Below, piece by piece: positions 55,330 through 64,000 of a stretch of DNA of 64,000 bases (positions are counted from its first letter, which is position 1; each line of letters starts with the position of its first letter). Source of the stretch: Pegoplata infirma. Lineage: Eukaryota; Arthropoda; Insecta; Diptera; Anthomyiidae. Location: the NCBI GenBank assembly GCA_963921195.1, contig OY992540.1, positions 58,598,844 through 58,662,843 of the forward strand. The letters are read 5' to 3'. A model generated the notes under the pieces. The model ran no database searches. It had not been told where the DNA came from and saw nothing but the letters and a program-made list of their open reading frames with translations. The position numbers and the translations under genes are program-made.

Positions 55330-55860
55330 AGATGCTGGCAGAAAAGAAAGTGGCTGACAAGTACTTTAGAGTCTCATCAAACAACACTCTTTAAGAATGT
55401 GCTGGGTTTTGGATCATATAAATATTCCTCAAAATAAAAATGGGGGTGAGCTAGCACGTATGGGCGCAAAGGCTTTGTGGACTCGAGGTTGAAAAAGTGT
55501 TAAAAAAAACGCTTCTTCATGTGGAAAAAACCTATCTAACAAGTATGTAGGTATAACTATGGACCACACTGGCTTAAAAGGTTATTTGTAAATGTTGAAT
55601 TTGACTAAAGATGACTTGTGCGGATGTTGTGGGGATGAAGAGATAGTGGAGGATTCATTGCATTATCTTTGGCAGTGCCCGGCACTATATCGCACTCGAT
55701 TTAATGGTTTTGGCTCTTAGTTCTTTCAGACTACAGAGGAACTTAGAGGGATCAACCTGGATAGGAAGACAGAAGTATTCGAATTAGTATGAAAAGTAGA
55801 CCAACACCCCCTCCCCTACCACCAACCTCCCTTTTCACGAAGTTCCCGATGTGGTCTCGT
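55330..55860 (+). pseudogene. Second RNase H-type retrotransposon tail, heavily decayed
   Basis: CWVLDHINIPQNKNGGELAR (about 55402-55461) is recognisably the W-PGH-IPGN-ADELAR block of RNase H with the glycine and catalytic aspartate lost. LTKDDLCGCCGDEEIVED (about 55600-55653) and SLHYLWQCPALYRTRF follow, a Cys/His cluster like that at 54100-54160. Frames and stops are broken. It is in opposite orientation to the element at 53950-54760. Confidence 0.6.
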
Positions 55861-56089
55861 GGACATTAACCTTCCGGAATAAAGAAGATGGACTGTAGGA
55901 GGCTATAGGTTGATCTTTGTTTCTCCATGATATTTAGAGATCATTTCAAAAAAACGAAGAGGTAACCCAACCTTCTGTATTTTCCACACTTTTACTCCTA
56001 TCTGCAGAAGCTAACAAGTCTTGTTCTTTATCTGGTTCAAAGTCCAAATTTTCTTGCAAACTCTAAGTGAAGTCGAGCGAATATGAATG
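55861..56089. other. Unassigned spacer
   Basis: Perhaps the 3' untranslated tail of the preceding element; no motif. Confidence 0.4.
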
Positions 56090-56575
56090 GTTTTTATACT
56101 CGAAAGACTCAATGTTGGGTGTTTATGCACAAACGAGCATAGCTTTCTCTCCACTGCGATGCCTTTCAGTTTGATAGTTCGGAGTCATGTCTTAAGGTCA
56201 TACGTGTCATTGCACAGTGTGTCCTGGTTATTCTCTTAACAAATGAGAGAAGCGTTTAGTTCATTTTGGGTTAGCGATTTCGATAAACAATTAAATTATT
56301 GGTGTTGATAATCTCTTCAATCAGCTAAAATTTGTCGAAAAGTCTAAAAGAATAGCAAATATGAAGTCTAAAAGAATAGCAAATAAATTGATCTTGTTGA
56401 TCGTTAAACAATCCCATTTTTCAAGCGCCAAAAAAAGCAATAAAGTATTTTAGTATCTTAAAACGGTGAAAAAGAGCTTTTACTCTGTCTGATCTTCTAT
56501 ATACTATCCATATCCAACACAAAATGGAATGCTTTTGGAACGTGTTCACAGGAATGCTTATGAAAGAGTACTAAT
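56090..56575 (+). pseudogene. Fragment of non-LTR retrotransposon R family
   Basis: ARKTQCWVFMHKR (about 56101-56140) parallels ARKTQCCMLTHRN at 61761-61800. Then (about 56425-56460) KKAIKYFSILK and (56485-56535) SDLLYTIHIQHKMECFWN match the AFKCLGFLK and SDLLTIYTTYIRPKMEYN phrases of the other copies. About 250 bp between are unreadable. Confidence 0.6.
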
Positions 56576-56999
56576 CCAATCCAATTCTATTGACTCATTG
56601 CAGCATAATCGGTAAGTGGGTTGTGTGGCGCTCACACCGAGTAACAGTGGACCCCCAATTATTGGTTTCTGACATTTTAAAACCAAACATCTCAAAAACG
56701 GTACGTGCTAGAACAATTTGGATGACCGATTTTGAATAAGGAGAGCAAAATCTATAAGAATTTTTTTTGTAATTATTTGGCAATAACTCGAAAACAGGAT
56801 TTTCTGGTTAACGAATTTTAAAGCTCTAAATGAAATACTCTTACCCAATTTTGTCAACTTTTTTGACAACCTAATCTTGCTTGAAGAGGGGTTTGAGCTG
56901 TTTAATTAATTCTAGATTAGTTAGTGATCTTATTTGATTTTCGAGATTACATTCCATCTGTGGCGTCTGCAAATTTTACTTTTAATCCGAATAGAGATT
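56576..56999. other. Unassigned region
   Basis: Nothing recognisable. Confidence 0.5.
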
Positions 57000-57152
57000 A
57001 ATCACGCAAAAATCTTACTCCCGCACACTCACTCACGCGATTTTTTCCACTCACACTTACAACCACGTAAGAAAAAATGAGTTTCAGTTAAACTCACGCG
57101 TGATCACACATGAATCACTCACTAATCTGCTTATGTACATACCTATCTCTAT
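57000..57152. mobile_element. hAT-like MITE family L, right-end fragment
   Basis: CACGCAAAAATCTTACTCCC, GCACACTCACTCACGCG and the terminus TTATGTACATACCTATCTCT match the right third of L1. Confidence 0.65.
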
Positions 57153-57413
57153 ATTCGACCACCAACTTAGTAAAGCTAAATGGTGTTCCATATTTTTTTA
57201 CACAGTCCCACACTGTCAAATTTAAAAAAGATAAATACAATTGATACTAAAAACATTTTCAATGCTAAAAACTTTTTAACAACAAAATTCATTTCCCTTT
57301 CTAAAAACGTTTCTGAAAGAAAAAACAAAAGTATGTTGCAGATTATTTTTTTTTAACCAATATAATGAATAAATATACAGAGTTGTTATAATTTTAGTGA
57401 GTAACTTTTTTTT
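57153..57413. other. Unassigned spacer
   Basis: AT-rich, nothing recognisable. Confidence 0.5.
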
Positions 57414-58148
57414 TATACCCTCCACTCTGGTGATAACACAACGTAATATAGGTCTAGGACCCAATAAGGTATATAAGTATATTCATTATCCTCGATCGAT
57501 TTTAAGACGATCTAGCGATGTCCGACCGTCTGTCTGTCTGTTAAAAACACGCTAACTTTTGATAGACTTTACGGAGGCTTCCGAAGTTTGGCAAATATGT
57601 TGATCATTTACCTGGTCAGGTTAGTATTGCAATCTAGCGACATCGGTCCAGTGGTTCAAAAGTTATAATCAAAAGAGTGAATTTATGAGATAAAAAACAC
57701 GTTAACTTCCGAAAGACAATTCTGAAGGTGCTGAAGCTTAGCATATATATTTGTCGTTCCCCTGGTCTGGTTCGTATTGAATTTCAGCCAAATCGGTCCA
57801 GTGGTTCAAAGTTATTAGTAAAACCTTGAATTTCAGATTGCTTTCACCTTAAATTCACGTGTTGAATAAACCAAGCTTAAAAAAAAGCTTTAAAAACATT
57901 GAGCCACAAAATTACTTTACAAAGTATTTTTGTCACTCAGAAATATTTGTATACTAAAAAAATTTTACACTCAAAAAAAAATTGTAATTTTTTTTTTTTT
58001 TATAAAAATGACAAAAAAAGTTTTTTACTCAAAATAAAATATTTCTATTCAAAATTGTTAATTTTTTTTTAAAGTTAAAAAATTTACATCCCTTAAAAAG
58101 GGCATTGTGGAGGGCATTCATAGATTCGAATTTAACTTTTCTACTTGT
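57414..58148 (+). mobile_element. mini-me-like element, family A, copy 3
   Basis: TATACCCTCCACTCTGGTGA, then a ~45-bp deletion, the core at 57466-57520 and a GTCTGTCTGTCTG run. It ends GGAGGGCATTCATAGATTCG and CTACTTG at 58147. The next element starts with no spacer. Confidence 0.8.
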
Positions 58149-58806
58149 TATACCCTCCACTTAGTGATAGAGGGTATATATAAGTTTGTCATTCTGTTTG
58201 TAACTCATCGAAATATCGATCTGGGACCCCATAAAGTATATATATTCATGATGCCCGATCGATTTTAAGACATTCTAGCGATGTCCGTCTGTCCGTCTGT
58301 CCGTCTGTCCGTCTGTCCGTCTGTCCGTCTGTCCGTCTGTCTGTCTGTCTGTGGAAAATGCTGTCGCGGACAAAATATTGCACAGAGATGACTGAAACTT
58401 AACATATTTGTTGGAAGTTCTCCCGAGAAGTTTGGTATTGCATTTGAGCGATATCGGTTCAGCGGTTCAAAAGTTATGAACGAAAATGTAAGCACACCTC
58501 AAAAAATTCAGTACATTCAACATAACCTAAAAATACAAAATGCTTTATTCGGCTTCTGGTTGACATATGTGAACATAATTGAACACCAAATGGTATTTAA
58601 ACAAGTACGAACATATTTTTGACAAAAAAAGAAAAAATTCGCGGATTTTTTTACCAAAATTTTTTTCCCGGAAATTTTTTTTTTTCAAAAAAAATTTTTG
58701 TTTCAAAAGTAATTTCCTTTTAAATAAAGTTTTTTGCAATAATCTTTTTGAAATTGTGGAGGGTATCACTACATTCGGCAAGGCCGAATTTAACTTTTTT
58801 ACTTGT
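58149..58806 (+). mobile_element. mini-me-like element, family B, joined head-to-tail to the previous
   Basis: TTATACCCTCCACTTAGTGA through the core, an expanded GTCY array (58283-58350), the family B interior and end GGAGGGTATCACTACATTCG with the hairpin ATTCGGCAAGGCCGAAT and TTTTTTACTTG. Confidence 0.85.
58283..58350 (+). repeat. (GTCY)n microsatellite, 17 units
   Basis: Mostly alternating GTCC and GTCT units, ending with GTCT repeats. The homologous arrays in other B copies are shorter and interrupted (e.g. 26171-26204). Confidence 0.9.
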
Positions 58807-60049
58807 TTTTCCTTATTATTGACGTTTTTTTTTTTTGTTATTTTATAAAAACAGTTTCAAGTTGTTCTCAATTTTGCAGCACTTAATGTCACTAACAGAC
58901 TAACAATTCCTTTTTATATTGTACGTGTTTATATAGATAGATGAAAGTATTAAAAAAAGGACGATATAACCAAACAAAGTGATAAAGATGATTTTTGAGA
59001 TGACTTGAGGAAGAGCATGAACAAGGTGGCATCAACATTTATGTTTAAAAAAAGTGACGTTACTTAAAAACTACATTAACAACAGCAACACAAAAAAAAA
59101 AGACTCATAAAATTGCTCTCAATATCAACAACAATATTTTTTTTTTTTTTGCAAAAAAAAAAGTTTGTTGTTCGTTAGTTGGTAAGTTGTTGTAATGTTT
59201 TTTAACCCATTTTTACAAAACACAAACAATTTAAATTTTCTATGTGGCTAAAATAAGGTTGACTTTTTATATCCGTTTTTTTGTTGCATGCAACCAAAAG
59301 AACAGCAGCAACAAAAAATAATAGTATGCGTTGTCCTTTTGTGTTGATTTTTACAACCAACAACATGGTATAGAAAGTAAGCAGCACAGCAAAAAATAAA
59401 AAAAGTAACAAGAACAACATTGTTCATGTTAAGCATTTTGAAATTATTGTTCTACTTATTTATCATTTGTACCTTTTTTTAGTTCTAGTTCTAGTAGTGG
59501 TTGAAATATTATATATAAAACTATGTTGGTATCAAAACGATATTACTTTTTGTAACATACATACATCTATAGATATATTCCTAGCAACAATATAGCCAAA
59601 CTGCCAAAAGCTTTTCTCTCTGTTACGATTTGGTTATCACAAAATACAAAGTAGGTACTTTCGGTTTGAAAATAATAAAAAAAAAAAACAGAAAGGGTAT
59701 TTTACTAGGTTTGCAGAGCTTTCAATGTATAAAGTTGGTAAAAAATATTTTTATATTGACGTTAAGCCTTTAACAGACTATGAAAGTTACGCAGCAAAAC
59801 GATCTGACAAAAATATTTCCTGGGTAAAAGTTAAAACTAAAGAAAAACTTAAACAGATTTGAAATACGGATGGCTCTAATGGATCAATATAGTTGGAAAG
59901 CCCACTGGCATTGACAAGTTTTAACGGCCCTGTTTATAAATGTCAGTTTTATTTAATTCTGTCTGTATGGATTATAAGAAATTCGGATAGAGTTTCTTAT
60001 CTCTCTCGCAAATGCTTAAGCAACGCTCTTGGGAACACTCGACCATATT
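58807..60049. other. Unassigned region, 1.2 kb
   Basis: It holds A/T runs and CAACAACA-type simple sequence (59085-59130, 59300-59420 complement). A hydrophobic minus-strand frame at 59202-59420 follows from that composition. The last ~100 bp may belong to the retrotransposon that follows. Confidence 0.5.
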
Positions 60050-60561
60050 AAACACGGTGGGCGGGACAGAACTGGAACAGAGAACTGACTATACCACGGA
60101 CGAACTTTTACAGAACCTTCGAAGTCCTAATACCAACTAGGGAAGACTGGGCGGAAAACTCTGTCATAACAGAGAATCCGATCTCAATCTTTACGGATGG
60201 ATTAAAGATGGAGATGGGCACGGGTTCGGGAGTGTACTCTGAATGCCTCGAAATATGGGACTCACTGAGACTTCCGGATAGGTGTAGTGTTTTCCAGACT
60301 GAGGTACTAGCAATTGACAAAGCCGCGCAGTTGATTATGATTAGGGACCTTCGTTATTATGCCATTAACATTTTTGTGGAAAGTCGCGCAGCTCTGAAGG
60401 CCTTAGAATCAAACACTGTAAAATCGGTAATCGTTAGGAATTGTATAAGATCACTTCGTCGAATCAGTCAGCGCACAGTCAAGCTAATCTGGGCCCCTGG
60501 ACATAGTGGGGTTGCTGGGAACGAATTGGCTGATGAATGTGCAAAAAAAGGCTCGGAATAG
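60050..60561 (+). pseudogene. RNase H domain of a non-LTR retrotransposon (open frame)
   Basis: An open frame of about 170 codons with no internal stop. Order: NWNRELTIPRTNFYRTF linker; ISIFTDGLKMEMGTGSGV (about 60184-60237), first catalytic Asp in TDG; CSVFQTEVLAIDKA (about 60289-60330), catalytic Glu; INIFVESRAALKAL (about 60367-60408), where the usual catalytic Asp of DS is Glu; LIWAPGHSGVAGNELADECA (about 60487-60546), His and last Asp. RNase H degrades the RNA in the RNA-DNA hybrid after reverse transcription. The fragment stops at a TAG right after the domain, without the Cys/His tail. It belongs to an RNase H-encoding clade (I/R1/LOA type), distinct from the element at 53950-54760. The Asp-to-Glu change suggests it is inactive, although the frame is intact. 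Confidence 0.75.
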
Positions 60562-60599
60562 GGTCTTACTAGTTATAAAATCGACCCTTATCACAAGAC

Positions 60600-61440
60600 C
60601 CCACTCGAGATTGTCAAACGGAGTAAGTAAGGCTTGGTCTATGATTGAAGGAAAATGAATGACAAATGTTGCTGTCATCATCAAAAGAATAAATAGAATT
60701 GGAAGCTATACCCAGAAGGTCGTATAGAAAAACAAGAAAAGGTGTAGGAAAAAGAATCTTGCGGTACCCCTTAATTCAACCGAAACTCATCTGATGAGAA
60801 GCCATCTATAACAACACGTATAGAGCGATCTCTGAGAAAGCTCGATATAAATCGATTGAGATTACTTCCGACACCAAACGCAATAAGCTTCAAAGCGAGT
60901 GCCGGGTGCCGCACATGAGCAAAAGCCTTGAAAATATTTTGAGCAACCACTTTGCTTTCAAAAAATTAGTGAAAAAAACAACTCTCACATTCCGGAACGC
61001 TAACAGGTCTCCCGTAGAACGACTTCTACGAAAGCCATACTATAAATCGCACAAAATTTAATTAGACTCCAGATAATTTACTAGGTGTTGATTCATCATG
61101 CTCTCCATTTTTTGAGACAATTGCTCTTTCTTTTTTGAGACTGGCATGACGTTGGCTACTATCCATCAAAAATAATGTTGCTAAAGGACAAAAAACGAAA
61201 AAGCACACCGTTTCAGGAAAACAGCCGTAATACCATAGGTCCCCGGGGAATTGTTTATGTTGAGATCCTCAAGAAAACTTTTAACTGCAATATCTTAGAC
61301 ATAATAAAAGAAACCCGTTCGAGTTCAGGCGGTTTCCGGCAAGTATGGATTTCATGCAAACATATCAGAAAAGAGGTTGGCTTTATCAACCAGGTCTGTG
61401 AATATTTGGTAATTCGTTATAAGGGCTGAACTTGATGAAT
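60600..61440 (-). pseudogene. Reverse transcriptase fragment, R family, minus strand
   Basis: Read from 61440 downward. An EIHTCRKPPELERVSFIMSK-like stretch (about 61350-61300) lies before the RT; a SPGP-like phrase is near 61245. ESKVVAQNIFKAFAHV (about 60957-60910) is the first catalytic motif, with the aspartates of VALDISKAFD changed to N and A. Then FISSFLRDRSIR-like (about 60860-60820), and DDSNICHSF-like sequence near 60680-60650 in another frame. It faces the next copy head to head at ~61440. Confidence 0.7.
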
Positions 61441-62605
61441 GTCATGACTTATCTCTATTAATTTCGGCTTTCCTTAGAGATCGTTCTATACGTGTTGTTA
61501 TAGTTCTCATCAAATGAGTTTCAGCTCCAATCAGGGGTAACGAAAGGTTCTGTTCTTTCTCATACCCTTTTTCTTAGCGACATTCTAAGTCAGACTTCAA
61601 ATTCTATCCAATCTTTTGCAGATGACAACAACATTTGTCATTCAATTTCTTTTGATCGTAGGCAAAGCCTTGTTGAGGTTGACGACAAAAGGCAGATTAT
61701 GAATGACACACTTAAGAAAGACCTGTAGCCAATCTCTGAGTGTGGTCTTGCGAATTAATCAAGTTTAATGCACGCAAGACCCAATGTTGTATGCTGACCC
61801 ACAGGAATGTGGAACCAACAGCGTCATCTGTACATATGGGTGGTATAGATGTCGAGGAATCTGACACTCTTGATGTTCTGGGCATGAAAATTCAGTGTGA
61901 TGTCCGTTGGAATAAGCAAGTTGTTCAAGTGCCTCGGTTTTTAAAACCGGTGTAAGAAGTACTTGACCTCATCCGATCTTCTTACTATTTATACCACCTA
62001 CTTACATTTGACAGAAGGTGGAAAATGGTATAGATATTGAGGAATCTGACAATCTTGATCTTCTGGACATGAAAATTCAGTGTGATGTCTGTTGGAATAA
62101 TGTTTTTCAAGTGTCGAAAGAAGCGTTCAAGTGTCTCGGTTTTTGAAAGCGGTGTAAGAAGTACTTAACCTTATCTGACCTCCTTACTATTTATACCACC
62201 TACATCCGATCGAAGATGGAATACAACTCCTATATATGTGCAGGGGCTTCAAAGTCTGTTTTGGAGCTCTTGGACCGTGTGCAAAGGTGGTTGGTCATTG
62301 GAGCATCGTCGAAATGTGGGTTGTGTGACTCTGTTCTACCGATATTACCATGGAAAATGTTCCCCAGAGCCCGAGTTTTTGTTCGAAACACTCGATTGTA
62401 TAGAAGATCACATCCGTTTGTTGTGGATATTCCAGTTGATCGCACAGCGCATTACGGAGAAGGTTCGTTTATCAGTCAAACTAGCCGTATGTGGAATAAT
62501 CTCAACGCAGAGGTCTTCCCAGTTTCTTTCAATGTAGATAAATTCAAGTCAAATATGCACAAACACTACTCCCTCTTTCCTCCTCCTCATAACATATTTT
62601 CCTGA
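61440..62605 (+). pseudogene. Non-LTR retrotransposon R family, 3' half, best C-terminus
   Basis: AFLRDRSIRVVI (about 61473-61505), FQLQSGVTKGSVLSHTLF (about 61520-61570), then SFADDNNICHS (about 61612-61646) with the catalytic Asp pair intact. ARKTQCCMLTHRNVEPT follows (61762-61810). A ~186-bp segment then occurs twice (61842-62026, 62027-62225). The last frame, 62216-62605, is open for 129 codons: MEYNSYICAGASKSVLELLD, VFVRNTRLYRRSHPFVVDIP, FISQTSRMWNNLNAEVFPVS and HKHYSLFPPPHN. This tail without RNase H fits the jockey/CR1 group. A 3' tail follows to about 62640; a poly-A is not clear. Upstream stops and frameshifts make it dead. Confidence 0.8.
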
Positions 62606-62917
62606 TATCAATACAATGCATTACATTAGTAAGGACATTCCCAGAGTGTTAGCTCAACGTAAAAAAAAATTGAGAGGGGGTTAAAAAGTATTCATATAAA
62701 TGGTTCGTCTAATTCTGTTGTATAAAGTCAGCGCCCGTTAGCTTGCTTTGTGGAATGTAACAATGCTTGATTTTGTTGCAAGAACCCAGGGAATGATTTC
62801 AATATTGGACATTCTCTTGCACCACATGCTGATAGACAAGTTTGGTAGCAAGATACAACCGTTTGAGACGCTACAATTCAGAACTTCCTCACCACGATAA
62901 TACCGATGGAAATGTGA
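62606..62917. other. Unassigned spacer
   Basis: No recognisable repeat; compositionally similar to the frame that follows. Confidence 0.45.
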
Positions 62918-63115
62918 ATGGGAAGCATTCAAACTATAAACTTTGAAGAAGAGGAGCCCATTGAACTTCTTCTTTGTGAATGCGCCCCGAGCCAATTGTG
63001 TATTGGTAGCATTAAAGCCAACAACGTTAAAGAAGAAGGGCCCATCGAATTCTTTTCTTGTCATGTCCCAACACTTTCAGAGGACGAAATTTTTCTGAGA
63101 TTTATTTTATTCTAA
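62918..63115 (+). other. Unidentified 65-codon frame with an internal repeat
   Basis: I do not recognise it. Two similar segments occur in one frame: GSIQTINFEEEEPIELLL (about 62921-62974) and GSIKANNVKEEGPIEFFS (about 63005-63058), about 84 bp apart, each followed by a Cys. The acidic, ordered look is unlike the AT-rich noise frames elsewhere. The minus strand is also open here, so the coding strand is not certain. It could be part of a host exon, a retrotransposon ORF1, or nothing. Confidence 0.3.
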
Positions 63116-64000
63116 AAAATATTAATTAATTCTTTTCAACTCTGCTTTAAATTGTCATTTATATTATGTTTATATAAATGTTGGTCTAACTGGTTTTAGT
63201 TTTTTTTTGCACTTTTCTTTTTTTTTTGTAAATACATATTATTTAAGTTGGTCACACTGTAACCGGATAACTTTAGACAATATTTGCATATAAAATTGCT
63301 ATGCTATGCAATGCTTAAAGTTTATTTGTTATATAGAAACCTGCATTTAGGGTTTGCATGGATAGATGTAGTTTTGTGTTTCTTCTTCTTTTATTTCTAA
63401 AAAGAAGAGTGTTGATATTGTTATTTTATTGTTAGTAGTATTTTTGCTGCTGCTGTTGTTTTGTTAGTGATGCTGAGGTTGTTGCTATTGCTGCATTTTG
63501 TGTTGTTTGTAGTAAGTTACAACTTATTGCTGTCATGGTTGAAGTTTGTATATGTGTAGCAGTAAGTGAGTAGTAGTAGTTGTAGTGTTTAAAATACACT
63601 TTGGTTTTTGTCACTCTTTACACATTCTACTACTTACTACGACTACTGCTATGACTGCTACAACCACTACTCGAGCAGAGTATTGTCGCAATGAAAAGCA
63701 ATTCTTCTTTTACTTGTGGTTTTAACAATAGAACACAGATAGATGATAGATTGAGGGTGGCCAGGTAAATAAATTTAAAATATCTTAAAAGAATCGTGTA
63801 ATTCAAAACTAACTGTACAGGTCTAGATCGATATTTCAAGAGAATGAAGGTTGCCAAAGGCAATTTAACAATTTTTTAAGAAAATCATTATGGACAGCAC
63901 TGGAAAGAATGCCTTAAAATTTGATAGGTGTCCAGGTTGACACAATTCATGCTCTAAACTTGGTGTTTTAGACGGACGAGTTCAAAACCTGTGATAAAGT
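63116..64000. repeat. AT-rich end with trinucleotide-type simple repeats
   Basis: TTGCTGCTGCTGTTGTTTTG at 63445-63464, TGCTGAGGTTGTTGCTATTG at 63470-63489, TAGTAGTAGTTGTAG near 63572 and ACTACTTACTACGACTACTG near 63628. Short open frames on the minus strand are translations of these. No gene seen. Confidence 0.55.

Noticed and set aside
59202..59436. Hydrophobic minus-strand frames resembling membrane segments
   Set aside because: CAACAA/TTTTT simple sequence on the other strand gives Leu/Phe/Val runs; no further support.

Overview
The window is AT-rich eukaryotic DNA with almost no host coding sequence. It reads as intronic or intergenic DNA of a repeat-laden fly genome. The case for Diptera is inferential. 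Many dispersed repeats carry the (TA)n / conserved core / (GTCY)n layout described for the dipteran mini-me (DINE-1/INE-1-like) elements. Decayed jockey/CR1-like and RNase H-bearing non-LTR retrotransposons, a Tc1-like transposon and many small TIR elements fill most of the rest. The single credible host coding segment is a 102-bp exon on the minus strand at 30335-30436. It has consensus splice sites, is phase 1 at both ends, and encodes the start of an immunoglobulin-like domain that I believe belongs to sidekick (sdk). If so, most of the window is intron of that gene.

Layout. 1-1.5 kb: end of a pogo-like MITE, mini-me and hAT MITE fragments, and a possible Helitron 3' end. 1.57-3.22 kb: a full-length but dead Tc1-like transposon. 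3.4-10.98 kb: mini-me-like elements (families A and D) carrying inserted TIR elements. 11-28.6 kb: more of the same, with deep nests at 18.9-20.5 kb, 22.6-24.6 kb and 26.7-28.6 kb. 28.6-34.6 kb: tRNA-like sequence, two decayed copies of one non-LTR retrotransposon on opposite strands, and the host exon between them. 35-49 kb: further mini-me, hAT and pogo-like MITEs, a SINE-like sequence, hammerhead-like motifs, a 180-bp near-perfect palindrome and a MITE with ~290-bp TIRs. 49-57 kb: a ~35-bp minisatellite, a MITE that has inserted into a copy of itself, and RNase H-type retrotransposon debris. 57-64 kb: head-to-tail mini-me elements with an expanded GTCY microsatellite, then RNase H and reverse transcriptase debris and simple repeats.

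How it fits together. No open frame in the window encodes a complete working protein apart from the one exon. Target-site duplications visible by eye give the insertion order at many places: TA for pogo/Tc1-like and several CAC-ended elements, TAA/TTA for Harbinger-like MITEs, 8 bp for hAT MITEs. The most interesting signals are (i) a TIR element family (five copies) that carries a tRNA-like Pol III promoter at the same internal position, (ii) two different TIR elements inserted at the same TA of two separate D copies, (iii) a MITE self-insertion that explains an A-A-B-B repeat, and (iv) hammerhead-ribozyme-like motifs near 38 kb. Family names are by motif recognition only; nothing was aligned or searched. 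The letters A-D (mini-me-like), E, F, G, I, J, K, L, N, Q, R, S, T are labels local to this annotation.
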